Source: Microcaldota archaeon (lineage in GTDB: Archaea > Micrarchaeota > Micrarchaeia > Micrarchaeales > Micrarchaeaceae). Taken from it: DNA of 10,242 bases. The notes beneath the pieces were generated by a model. The model searched no databases, was not told the origin of the DNA, and worked only from the letters and a program-made list of their open reading frames with translations. The stretch lies in NCBI GenBank assembly GCA_021793035.1, contig JAJYTM010000022.1, positions 1-10,242 on the forward strand, in the 5' to 3' direction. Position 1 is the first letter of the stretch. Every line of letters begins with the position of its first letter. Of the stretch, positions 1 through 6,240 are shown piece after piece. Position numbers and translations under genes: made by a program.

Positions 1-325
1 GGTATATTGCTGCTAGCTTGTAGTACCTATATGAGAAAAATAGGACATACAGGCATATGGTGATTACCAACCCGGAAGCCACTGCAAATGCATAGCGTTT
101 TCTGTTCCACCCAAAATGCATCTTTAGTGGAATCGCCATTGCAAATACTCCGAGAAGCATGCCTATACCATACAACAGTACGAACGAATAAAACGGCATG
201 CTCATTACGCCAATATATGACAGTACACCGCCAATGCTATACGCTAATGTGCTTAATACTATAAAGTATACGATATGTTTAGACCTGATGCTCAAAATAA
301 AACCCCTGTGTATCGGTAAGTGCAT
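1..325 (-). CDS. Partial multi-pass membrane protein, N-terminal part
   Basis: Translating the minus strand from the ATG at 325 gives 108 uninterrupted codons that run off the left edge of the window. The protein starts MHLPIHRGF. It has three clear hydrophobic stretches, at about residues 18-36, 40-66 and 77-97, separated by short basic loops such as WNRKR, so it is an integral membrane protein, perhaps a transporter. I do not recognise the family from this fragment. It is transcribed away from the mercury-type operon and the two share the interval 326-448. A TATA-like element lies close upstream, but the spacing to this ATG is shorter than usual, so the true start may be slightly downstream. 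Confidence 0.7.
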   Translation of the reverse strand, partial: MHLPIHRGFILSIRSKHIVYFIVLSTLAYSIGGVLSYIGVMSMPFYSFVLLYGIGMLLGVFAMAIPLKMHFGWNRKRYAFAVASGLVITICLYVLFFSYRYYKLAAIY

Positions 326-335
326 ATTTTAAAAG

Positions 336-346
336 GTATATAAAAC
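336..346. promoter_or_regulatory. TATA-like element in divergent intergenic region
   Basis: The stretch GTATATAAAA reads as a TATA box on either strand. On the minus strand it lies only about 16 bases from the ATG of the partial membrane protein gene. On the plus strand it is more than 100 bases from the next gene, so its target is unclear. The rest of 326-420 shows no other structure. Confidence 0.3.
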
Positions 347-420
347 CGTTGCTTGCAGCACTCCCCGCTAAATGATTGGGTTATAGTATGCAGCCCCCAC
401 ACAACAAAACATTTAATAAG

Positions 421-427
421 TTTAATA
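421..427 (+). promoter_or_regulatory. TATA box of the mercury-type operon
   Basis: TTTAATA is centred about 25 bases upstream of the ATG at 449, the spacing expected if transcription starts at or next to the start codon. No ribosome binding site precedes that ATG, which supports a leaderless message. A second TTTAATA-like stretch at about 412-418 is an alternative. Confidence 0.5.
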
Positions 428-430
428 CAT

Positions 431-450
431 ATATGAATATAGATTCATAT
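431..450. promoter_or_regulatory. Operator palindrome, ArsR/SmtB type
   Basis: This is a perfect inverted repeat with 8-base arms: ATATGAAT at 431-438, spacer ATAG, ATTCATAT at 443-450. It sits between the TATA box and the start codon and overlaps the first bases of the gene. ATATGAA-N6-TTCATAT closely resembles operators known for ArsR/SmtB-family metal sensors. An ArsR-type regulator is the third gene of the operon, so I infer autorepression by blocking initiation. I saw no second copy elsewhere in the window. Confidence 0.6.
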
Positions 451-961
451 GTATGCGCGTTTAGGTGACATAGCTAATTCATTGAGAATCATATTCAGCG
501 AAAAGCGCAATGCCGCGATTTTCGCAGTAATAACTGCGCTAATGTTTATGCTGTACGCTTATCTGCTCTCATATTCAAGCATAGCGCTCCTATCTGGTTC
601 TGCCCTCTTTGGTTTAAGTGTTGCAGTCATTATTGTGTCATTCTTGTTATCAGCCCTGTTTTCAGTCGTTATTGTGATGAACATATACGGGATTAAACGT
701 GGCGTTAATGCCTCTGCGAAACTGTCCATAGGATCGTTCTTGGCAGCAGTGTTGCCGAGCAGCATGTGTTGCACGGCATTGGTGCCATCACTGCTTGCAT
801 TGTCAGGTGCATCCATCTCTACTGTAATAGGCACCACGGGCATAATACAGGGCCCTATGGCCACATACGAGCCTCTGCTGTTGCTGCTATCCGGTGCGCT
901 TTTGCTTGTAGCAATATACAAATCTTCAGTAAAGCTGTGTTGTTCCCGTAACGTCAAATGA
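449..961 (+). CDS. MerT/MerF-like membrane protein with two Cys-Cys pairs
   Basis: A 170-residue membrane protein with about four hydrophobic segments (roughly residues 23-41, 46-78, 92-121 and 140-157). The third holds SMCCTALVPSLL, with adjacent cysteines 107-108. This resembles the Cys-Cys pair in a membrane helix of the mercuric ion transporters MerT and MerF. A second adjacent pair (164-165, KLCCSR) lies at the C-terminus just after the last helix, where MerT and MerF carry a second cytoplasmic cysteine pair. The likely role is to pass Hg(II) or a similar thiophilic metal across the membrane to the reductase-like protein. It is the first gene of an operon. The ATG at 449 has no ribosome binding site and fits leaderless translation. 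The family call rests on cysteine placement and context, not on overall similarity; other metal or thiol membrane proteins are possible. Confidence 0.65.
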   Translation: MYARLGDIANSLRIIFSEKRNAAIFAVITALMFMLYAYLLSYSSIALLSGSALFGLSVAVIIVSFLLSALFSVVIVMNIYGIKRGVNASAKLSIGSFLAAVLPSSMCCTALVPSLLALSGASISTVIGTTGIIQGPMATYEPLLLLLSGALLLVAIYKSSVKLCCSRNVK

Positions 962-988
962 TCTGCTTGATGCTAAATTGTGGTAATT

Positions 989-1525
989 ATGAAAAAATTG
1001 CATTATATCTGGATAACATTGGTGATTCTAGCCGCAATATTCATTCTCATACAGATTTTCGGCAGGTCACCAAATGCGTCTTCTATACCTACAGGGAGCA
1101 GTGCACCTAACAAAGGATTCTATTTGCTCAATGGCACCCATACAGACCTAAGTGCATACTCAGGCAAAGAAGTTCTTCTATACATAGTAACTACGTGGTG
1201 CTCGACGTGCGCAGAAGGCACGCAGGCATTAGGCAAAAACATCTCTTTTTTCAATTCAAGGAATGTCAGCATACTGGAAATAGAGGCATACAAGGATTTC
1301 GGCTATGCAGGCCCCACAATAAACCAATTTGTGAATACATACGCAGGCCAGAGCTCCAGATACATAACCCAAGGCTATTCTGGTTATAATCTTACCAAGG
1401 CATACGACCCAAAGGGGTACCTAGACATCTACTACTTGATATCACCTTCAGGTAAGATACTATATGTAAACGGCGAACCGTCGGCAACGCTCAACCAACT
1501 CGAAGCCGCAATAAAAGGGGTATAA
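989..1525 (+). CDS. Membrane-anchored thioredoxin-fold protein (TlpA-like)
   Basis: About 178 residues from the ATG at 989; an in-frame GTG at 980 would add three residues. The N-terminus MKKLHYIW followed by a hydrophobic stretch (to about residue 24) is a signal anchor that should place the rest outside the membrane. The soluble domain has the thioredoxin core: an LLYIVTTWCSTC segment with the CxxC at residues 71 and 74, and a later ISPSGKILY strand typical of TlpA/ResA-type proteins. In place of the usual cis-proline segment I see only LDIYYLISPSG. Its role is thiol-disulfide exchange or holding a thiophilic metal outside the cell. Lying between a MerT-like transporter and the regulator, it may stand in for the periplasmic MerP of bacteria; that is inference. 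It starts 27 bases after the previous gene and ends 2 bases before the next. Confidence 0.7.
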   Translation: MKKLHYIWITLVILAAIFILIQIFGRSPNASSIPTGSSAPNKGFYLLNGTHTDLSAYSGKEVLLYIVTTWCSTCAEGTQALGKNISFFNSRNVSILEIEAYKDFGYAGPTINQFVNTYAGQSSRYITQGYSGYNLTKAYDPKGYLDIYYLISPSGKILYVNGEPSATLNQLEAAIKGV

Positions 1526-1527
1526 AT

Positions 1528-1851
1528 ATGGAAAAAGAAACCGTGCAGCTTTTCTTTGATGCGTTTGGTGACATAAATAGATTCAATATACTATTGCTAT
1601 TACTCAAAAAGCCCCTCAATGTGGGTTCCATAGCCAAACTCACCGTTCTAGAACAAAGCAACGTATCACATCATATGAAATGCCTGACAAATTGCGGCTT
1701 TGTCAATGTCAGGCAGATAGGTAAAGAGCACATATACGCCATAGAACCCGCTGCAGCCAGGATAGTGAAAAATATAGCTTCGCATATGGACAGATATGAA
1801 ACACACCTGCAGGCATGCGGCATAATAGCGAAAGATAGTAGGAAAAGATAA
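1528..1851 (+). CDS. ArsR-family metal-responsive repressor
   Basis: A 107-residue winged-helix protein of typical ArsR/SmtB length. The segment at residues 29-58 (PLNVGSIAKLTVLEQSNVSHHMK, then a CLTNCGFV turn) is the helix-turn-helix with the family's S-x-VSxH-x-K recognition helix. The wing follows as VRQIGKEHIYAIEP. Cysteines at 52, 56 and 97 are candidate metal ligands; C52 and C56 lie at the end of the recognition helix and C97 in the C-terminal helix. Archaeal mercury operons are known to use ArsR-type regulators rather than bacterial MerR. It lies 2 bases after the thioredoxin gene and 13 before the reductase gene, so all are co-transcribed, and it probably binds the palindrome at 431-450. 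Confidence 0.82.
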   Translation: MEKETVQLFFDAFGDINRFNILLLLLKKPLNVGSIAKLTVLEQSNVSHHMKCLTNCGFVNVRQIGKEHIYAIEPAAARIVKNIASHMDRYETHLQACGIIAKDSRKR

Positions 1852-1864
1852 TATAAGTGAGAGA

Positions 1865-3280
1865 ATGGAAGAATTCAAATACGCAATACTGGGCCAAGGT
1901 GCAGCCGCATTCGCTGCCGCGATAAAAGCCAACGAATTGGGCATAGAAACAGTCATGATAGGCAAGAATGCAACTCCCGGAGCTCTGATCGGAGGCACAT
2001 GCGTGAATGTCGGCGGCGTCCCGAGCAAAAGGCTCATATCGGCAGGCGAATACGCGATTGATGGCCGTGCACGTAAATTCAGCGGCGTGGAAATAAGCAA
2101 ACCAGAAATAAACTTCAAAGAGATGATGCGCGATAAGGACCGCCTAATATCTGGCATGCGAACCAGCAAATACGAAGAAGTGCTCAAGGGACTCGAGAAT
2201 GTCAGCTTCGTAGAAGGCTTTGCGTCATTTAATGAAAATGGCACCATATCTGCGGGCAAAAAGGAGATTGCCGCAGAAAAAACGCTTATAGCAACAGGCG
2301 CAAAGGCAAGTATACCAAAAATAGAGGGCGTCAATAAAACTGCGTACCTGACCAACGAAGAAGCACTGTCACTTGCAGAGCTACCCAAATCCATTACGAT
2401 AGTGGGCGGCAGGGCCATGGGGCTCGAATTCGCTCAAATGTTCTCTTCATTGGGCTCGAAGGTTACAGTACTGCAGCGCAGCAACACCATACTGCCAGGA
2501 TGGGAGCCTCAAGTCTCATCATCGCTTGCATATTACATGAAGTCATCTGGCATAAGCATTATCACCGGGGCAGAGACTAAAAAGATAGGAGAGGAAGACG
2601 GCAAAAAATATGTAGAATTTTCAGTAAATGGCAAAGTGTCACGCGCATATTCAGAGCAAATATTGTTTGCCACCGGAAGGGCACCCAATACTGAGCACCT
2701 CAACCTGCAGAGCCTAGGCATAAAAACCGATAAACAGGGCTTCATAAAAATAGACAAGTATATGATGACAAGCAAGGTAGGCACATATGCTGCTGGAGAT
2801 GTGACGGGGAATCCCATGCTCGAAACCCTTGCTGCAAAAGAGGGCAATCTAGCCACGCAAAATGCCTTCGCAAATACCAAGCTTACAATAAACCTCCATG
2901 AAGTGCCTAACGTCGTATTCACTATGCCCGAAGCAGCTATGGTCGGATTGACTGATGAAGAGGCCAATGGGTCAGGCATAAAGTGCAGCTGCGGTGTGCT
3001 CCAAATGTCAAGCGTGCCAAAAGCTAGCATAATAGGCGACGAAAGGGGGCTCGTGAAGATAGTGATAGACTACAAGACGCACAGAATATTAGGCGTGAGC
3101 ATACTTGCAAGAAATGCCTCAGACATGATATCTGAAGCTACATTGGCAGTGAAGTTCGGCCTTACAATAGACGACATAATCGACACCATACACCCGTTCC
3201 CGACGCTCAACGAAGCACTTAAACTGGCTTCAATATCCTTTTACAGCGATATCAGCAAGATGAGCTGCTGCACCATATGA
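1865..3280 (+). CDS. merA: Mercuric reductase-like flavoprotein lacking the second redox cysteine
   Basis: A 471-residue class I pyridine nucleotide-disulfide oxidoreductase. In order: the FAD-binding GQGAAA at 10-15, the active-site segment GGTCVNVGGVPSK (43-55), ATGA at 143-146, an NAD(P)-binding GGRAMGLEFAQ (181-191), the second FAD motif AAGDVTG at 309-315, then the dimer domain with HPFPT (H443) and E450. The C-terminus reads FYSDISKMSCCTI, with Tyr460 and Cys468-Cys469, the hallmark that separates mercuric reductase from lipoamide dehydrogenase and glutathione reductase. There is no N-terminal NmerA metal-binding domain. The oddity is residue 51: MerA has CVNVGC, but here the codon is GGC (Gly), one base from TGC. 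Without the Cys pair the usual Hg(II) reduction cycle should fail or change. The start has GTGAGAG upstream. It could be an altered reductase, a binding protein, or a sequencing artefact. Confidence 0.85.
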   Translation: MEEFKYAILGQGAAAFAAAIKANELGIETVMIGKNATPGALIGGTCVNVGGVPSKRLISAGEYAIDGRARKFSGVEISKPEINFKEMMRDKDRLISGMRTSKYEEVLKGLENVSFVEGFASFNENGTISAGKKEIAAEKTLIATGAKASIPKIEGVNKTAYLTNEEALSLAELPKSITIVGGRAMGLEFAQMFSSLGSKVTVLQRSNTILPGWEPQVSSSLAYYMKSSGISIITGAETKKIGEEDGKKYVEFSVNGKVSRAYSEQILFATGRAPNTEHLNLQSLGIKTDKQGFIKIDKYMMTSKVGTYAAGDVTGNPMLETLAAKEGNLATQNAFANTKLTINLHEVPNVVFTMPEAAMVGLTDEEANGSGIKCSCGVLQMSSVPKASIIGDERGLVKIVIDYKTHRILGVSILARNASDMISEATLAVKFGLTIDDIIDTIHPFPTLNEALKLASISFYSDISKMSCCTI

Positions 3281-3292
3281 CGGCAGCAAAGC

Positions 3293-3347
3293 ACTGCAGC
3301 TTGTGGGCAGTTCATACTATTATGGCACATATCTGAAAAGCTGCAGT
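3293..3347. repeat. 10-bp inverted repeat after merA
   Basis: ACTGCAGCTT at 3293-3302 is exactly matched by AAGCTGCAGT at 3338-3347, with a 35-base loop. It starts 13 bases after the merA stop and ends 6 bases before the next ATG. It could fold in the operon transcript as a processing or termination structure, or affect translation of the following gene. There is no T-tract behind it. Confidence 0.5.
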
Positions 3348-3353
3348 ATTAAT

Positions 3354-3711
3354 ATGGAAACCAAGAACAGGCAAAAGCCGCAAAACGACAATATCAATGC
3401 TTGGAAACAGCTGACTTCAACGGTTTTGGAGATATATCACGATATACTCTCAAGCAAGCCAAACCGCCTCATGCTGCCTGCAGATCTCACTGCAGTAGAC
3501 ATAGCCATTAGGCTTTCCTGCCGCAGCGAAAGTGCTCTATGAGACATATTTGCACAATCCAGTCAATGCTGCACCATACCTGAATCCCATAATACTCCTA
3601 TCATCTACACAGATTTCTGGCGCTATCGCCTTCTACCTGTATGAAAAGGCCCTATACCCGCTTTCAAAGCTGAAGTGCTCAGGCAACGGCGGCAAGGTAA
3701 AGGCGGAATAG
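3354..3711 (+). pseudogene. Small membrane protein gene with a frameshift
   Basis: The frame from the ATG at 3354 stops early at 3540-3542, but the +1 frame continues open to the TAG at 3709-3711. Removing one T from the CTTT run at 3513-3516 joins the two into a 118-residue protein. The first part is polar (METKNRQKPQ..., then VLEIYHDILSSKP). The second has a hydrophobic stretch around NPIILLSSTQISGAIAFYLY and a basic tail. Both halves use codons like the neighbouring genes, so this looks like one gene with a recent frameshift or a sequencing error in a short homopolymer. I do not recognise the family. It may be a late member of the mercury-type operon. Confidence 0.55.
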
Positions 3712-3758
3712 CTGCAATAGACAACATGGACGTCATTAGTCGAATAGGCATCTATCTA

Positions 3759-3767
3759 TTAATTTAT
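3759..3767 (+). promoter_or_regulatory. TATA box for isoprenyl diphosphate synthase
   Basis: TTAATTTAT is centred about 32 bases before the ATG at 3795, giving a predicted start near 3789 and a very short leader. It lies just downstream of the end of the frameshifted gene and supports the internal start of the synthase. Confidence 0.4.
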
Positions 3768-3794
3768 TGTGCATATTCAATAGTGATGGTGATT

Positions 3795-4850
3795 ATGATG
3801 GAAGCTAACCACAATATTGACAATGTGAGCAGTTTCAAGGAATTCATCGCTCTTTATAAGGATGACATATACAACCTCCTTGTGTCTTATTTCCCAACCT
3901 CTGGCCCAGCAGAATTTAACAAGATGGCGCTAACATACACAGAAAGGAGGGGCCAGTACAGAAGGCCCAGTTACATACTGCTTTGGAACAGGCTCTATGG
4001 CGGGACCGATCAAGATGCGGTGCTGCCTGCTGCAGCGCAGCAGGCCTCAGAAGACTATTTCCTTATGCATGACGATTGGATGGATGGCAACACAGTAAGA
4101 CGGAACGGACCAGCAGCACACGTTCTATTCGGCGACAGGTATGCAATAACTGCAGGCAGCATGGTTCACGCTATAACTTGGAAAATTGCCTACGAAGCCG
4201 CCAAGCGCCTCGGGGAAGAGAGGGGCAATGCATATTTCAGCAAATTCTACAATATGATGATAGTAACACATCAGGGGCAGTACCTGGACGTTAGGCTCAC
4301 CCGCGAGGTAAAGGATATATCGAAATTCACCAAAGAAGACTATTTCAAGTCGATACACGCCAAGAGCGCATACTATTCGGTGTACGGCCCAATGCAATGC
4401 GGCGCGATAATAGCAGGTGCAGATGACGATACTGTATCATCTATAAAGGAATACGGCGTGCCTGCTGGCAACGCCTTCCAGATAAAGGACGACATATTGG
4501 ACTGCATATCGGACCAGGCAACACTCGGGAAGAGCATCGGCAACGACGTGCGCGATGGCGTCAAAACCATAATACTGTGGCATGCAGTGCAGAATGCCAG
4601 CCAGGCACAACTAGATAAGCTAAAAGCGGTATACATGAAAGATAGGTCTGCAAAAACAGAAGACGAAGTATTGTGGGTGCTAAACCTGTTCAATGAGCTC
4701 CACGCCCCACAACTTGCTCAGAAAGATGCCGACGCCCTGGTGTCGCAGGCTGTAGAGTCATTCAAGCGCCTCTCGTCAGCGTTGCCCGAATCGAAGCTGA
4801 AAGAGATAGCCATGGAGTCAATAGGCTATGCTGCAAAAAGGAACGCATAA
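3795..4850 (+). CDS. Short-chain isoprenyl diphosphate synthase (FPP/GGPP)
   Basis: It condenses isopentenyl diphosphate with allylic diphosphates to make the C15 or C20 precursor of archaeal membrane lipids. From the ATG at 3795 the protein has 351 residues, normal for the family. The first Asp-rich motif is HDDWMDGN (D93, D94, D97) and the second is KDDILD (D232, D233, D236), followed by the GNDVRDGVKT segment. The upstream GKxRP-type motif appears as GQYRRPSY. The frame is open back to a GTG at 3675, but that would overlap the preceding gene. ATG 3795 or 3798 is preferred because a GGTGAT ribosome binding site at 3788-3793 and a TATA box lie just upstream. Aromatic residues Tyr and Phe occupy positions -5 and -4 before the first motif, a pattern that in known enzymes limits chain length, so the product may be FPP rather than GGPP. 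Confidence 0.88.
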   Translation: MMEANHNIDNVSSFKEFIALYKDDIYNLLVSYFPTSGPAEFNKMALTYTERRGQYRRPSYILLWNRLYGGTDQDAVLPAAAQQASEDYFLMHDDWMDGNTVRRNGPAAHVLFGDRYAITAGSMVHAITWKIAYEAAKRLGEERGNAYFSKFYNMMIVTHQGQYLDVRLTREVKDISKFTKEDYFKSIHAKSAYYSVYGPMQCGAIIAGADDDTVSSIKEYGVPAGNAFQIKDDILDCISDQATLGKSIGNDVRDGVKTIILWHAVQNASQAQLDKLKAVYMKDRSAKTEDEVLWVLNLFNELHAPQLAQKDADALVSQAVESFKRLSSALPESKLKEIAMESIGYAAKRNA

Positions 4851-4901
4851 TTGCCACGCTAAAAACGCATTTGCCAAGTTATACGCTGCGCATAGAAAAG
4901 G

Positions 4902-4963
4902 TTAAATCATTAGCATAGTGCATATGTAGGGCAATGCATACCTGCCCCTATACGTATAGGTGA
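4902..4963 (+). promoter_or_regulatory. Promoter and ribosome binding site of the 110-residue gene
   Basis: GGTTAAAT at 4900-4907, preceded by an A-rich BRE-like stretch, is a candidate TATA element with a predicted transcript start near 4930. GGTGA at 4959-4963 stands 4 bases before the ATG at 4968 and is a good archaeal ribosome binding site, fixing that start. TAGGG at 4927-4931 and CCCTA at 4946-4950 could pair as a weak hairpin in the leader. Confidence 0.45.
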
Positions 4964-4967
4964 GAAT

Positions 4968-5300
4968 ATGCATTACAAGAAAACAGCGTGGAAAGAGGTT
5001 GTGCTGCATTATGGGGGCGATGGGCTGCGCTTCTCATACGAAGGCAAAGAGTTCAGGGTGTTGGGGGTAGAAACCGCAAAGACCGACATATCATACAGCG
5101 GCGATTCCGTTGCACCGTGCAGGGTATCAAGCGCTGGCGGCAGCCGGGAAAGCGAAGGCATGCATTTTGTGGCGCTGTCATCCTTCCTAAGGATGGAAGG
5201 AAAAGGCGCAAAGAAGCACCTCACGGTTTCGCCTGACATAGTTCGGGGCAGGCAACTCGCCAAGGAGATACACACTAATGTGTTGAGGGATTCAACCTGA
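4968..5300 (+). CDS. Hypothetical protein, 110 residues
   Basis: I do not recognise this protein. It is soluble, with no membrane segment or signal peptide, and is rich in beta-type segments (EVVLHYGGDGLRFSYEGKEFRVLGVE) followed by a Ser/Gly-rich loop and a basic C-terminal helix (RGRQLAKEIHTNVLRD). A single cysteine lies in PCRVSS. The start is well supported by the GGTGA ribosome binding site just upstream. It stands alone: the synthase ends 117 bases before it and it converges with the J-domain gene, whose stop is only 20 bases away. Confidence 0.6.
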   Translation: MHYKKTAWKEVVLHYGGDGLRFSYEGKEFRVLGVETAKTDISYSGDSVAPCRVSSAGGSRESEGMHFVALSSFLRMEGKGAKKHLTVSPDIVRGRQLAKEIHTNVLRDST

Positions 5301-5320
5301 AATCCGCAAAGCATAGGCGT

Positions 5321-6097
5321 TTACCCCGCGCCGGCTTTCATGCGTTTACTGAGCTCTTCGCTATTTCTCCTTGTCGAGGCATAGAAATCCTTTAACACGT
5401 CCCTTTCGACAAGCCTTTTTATGCGCATATGCCTCTCATAAAGGTATTCAACCTCTGCGATGCTGCTTCGGAGCATCTTCATCTTGCGCTCATCCTTCTC
5501 GCGCTTCAGAAGCCTTCTGCCAGCGCTTGTCAAAGCCCGTAGCTTCTTTCCTAGATCCATAAAGTCCCCGATCGCATTATCCACTGCGAGGGAGCTCCGC
5601 TTGTTCCAGTCAAGGAACCGTCCGACCTCCTGATCATAATACCACCTCTCTACAGACCCGCTGCCCAGCGACCTCTTCAGATTGTCGTAATCCTTCTCCA
5701 AAATCCTTTCGTACTCGCCGGAAAGCGCGTCCAGCAATGCGCCTTTGCTCTCCTTTTGCAGGGATTCCCCTTCGGAATGCATGCTGTAATTGCTCAAGAA
5801 CCTATATGCTTCGTTTGCTTCCCTGGTTATCTCTTCCGAGAGTAGGCCCTTGTTCACGTCCGGGTGGTAATTTTTGATTATTGACCTATATGCATTCCTT
5901 ATGGCAGCCTTATCCCCAGTAGGCTTCAGACCCAAAGCCGAGAAGTAATGCGCATAACTTGCATCATATTCAAAAGAGAATCTCCGGACAAACCATTTGA
6001 AAATCGTCTTTGCATCGTCAATGCCTGCATAAAGCTTCGCTTCCTGAGAATCAAGAGCCTTCCGTTTCATCCCAGATACAAGATCAACGAGACGCAT
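5321..6097 (-). CDS. J-domain (DnaJ-like) protein with helical C-terminal tail
   Basis: A 258-residue protein whose J domain covers about residues 48-104 (HYFSALGLKPTGDKAAIRNAYR...), with the diagnostic HPD at 78-80 in NYHPDVNKG. The J domain normally stimulates the ATPase of a DnaK-type Hsp70. Ahead of it is a basic N-terminal segment of about 45 residues (KTIFKWFVRRFSFEYD), and behind it about 150 charged, helix-prone residues, probably coiled coil. There is no Gly/Phe region and no CxxCxGxG zinc repeat, so it is not a canonical DnaJ but a type III-like J protein with an unknown client or partner. It converges with the preceding plus-strand gene. No good ribosome binding site precedes the ATG; a TATA-like AT stretch lies at 6148-6159. 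Confidence 0.82.
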   Translation of the reverse strand: MRLVDLVSGMKRKALDSQEAKLYAGIDDAKTIFKWFVRRFSFEYDASYAHYFSALGLKPTGDKAAIRNAYRSIIKNYHPDVNKGLLSEEITREANEAYRFLSNYSMHSEGESLQKESKGALLDALSGEYERILEKDYDNLKRSLGSGSVERWYYDQEVGRFLDWNKRSSLAVDNAIGDFMDLGKKLRALTSAGRRLLKREKDERKMKMLRSSIAEVEYLYERHMRIKRLVERDVLKDFYASTRRNSEELSKRMKAGAG

Positions 6098-6188
6098 GCC
6101 TTTCGCCAGTTGATAGCATTGCTACCCTATCATACTCGCAGATGGCTAATAATAATATTGGCATGGCTTGCACTATGCGCCGAACAAT

Positions 6189-6209
6189 TGCATGGCCAAA
6201 GGCCATGCA
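6189..6209. repeat. Perfect 9-bp hairpin upstream of the J-domain gene
   Basis: TGCATGGCC at 6189-6197 and GGCCATGCA at 6201-6209 are exact inverted repeats around AAA. It is a GC-rich stem in an otherwise non-coding interval of about 140 bases (6098-6240) between two minus-strand genes. On that strand it follows the T-tract behind the upstream gene and precedes the J-domain gene by about 90 bases, so it could be a terminator or processing stem, or a protein-binding palindrome for the J-domain promoter. Confidence 0.55.
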
Positions 6210-6221
6210 TAAGGGTGGGAA

Positions 6222-6237
6222 ACCTTTTTCAAAAAAA
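6222..6237 (-). terminator. T-tract terminator after the 99-residue gene
   Basis: Directly behind the TAA at 6241-6243 the minus strand reads C-G-C then seven T residues (6237-6231), G, and five A residues. Archaeal RNA polymerase terminates at such T-runs without needing a hairpin. The short T5/A7 complementarity makes it potentially active on both strands. Confidence 0.5.
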
Positions 6238-6240
6238 GCG

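Noticed and set aside
1666..2418. 250-codon minus-strand frame opposite the regulator and merA
   Set aside because: It is antisense to two well-supported genes whose motifs are clear, and its Ser/Leu/Ala-rich text matches no fold or family.
3675..3794. Extended N-terminus of the isoprenyl diphosphate synthase from GTG 3675
   Set aside because: It would overlap the preceding gene, whereas GGTGAT and a TATA element lie just before ATG 3795, which gives the normal family length.
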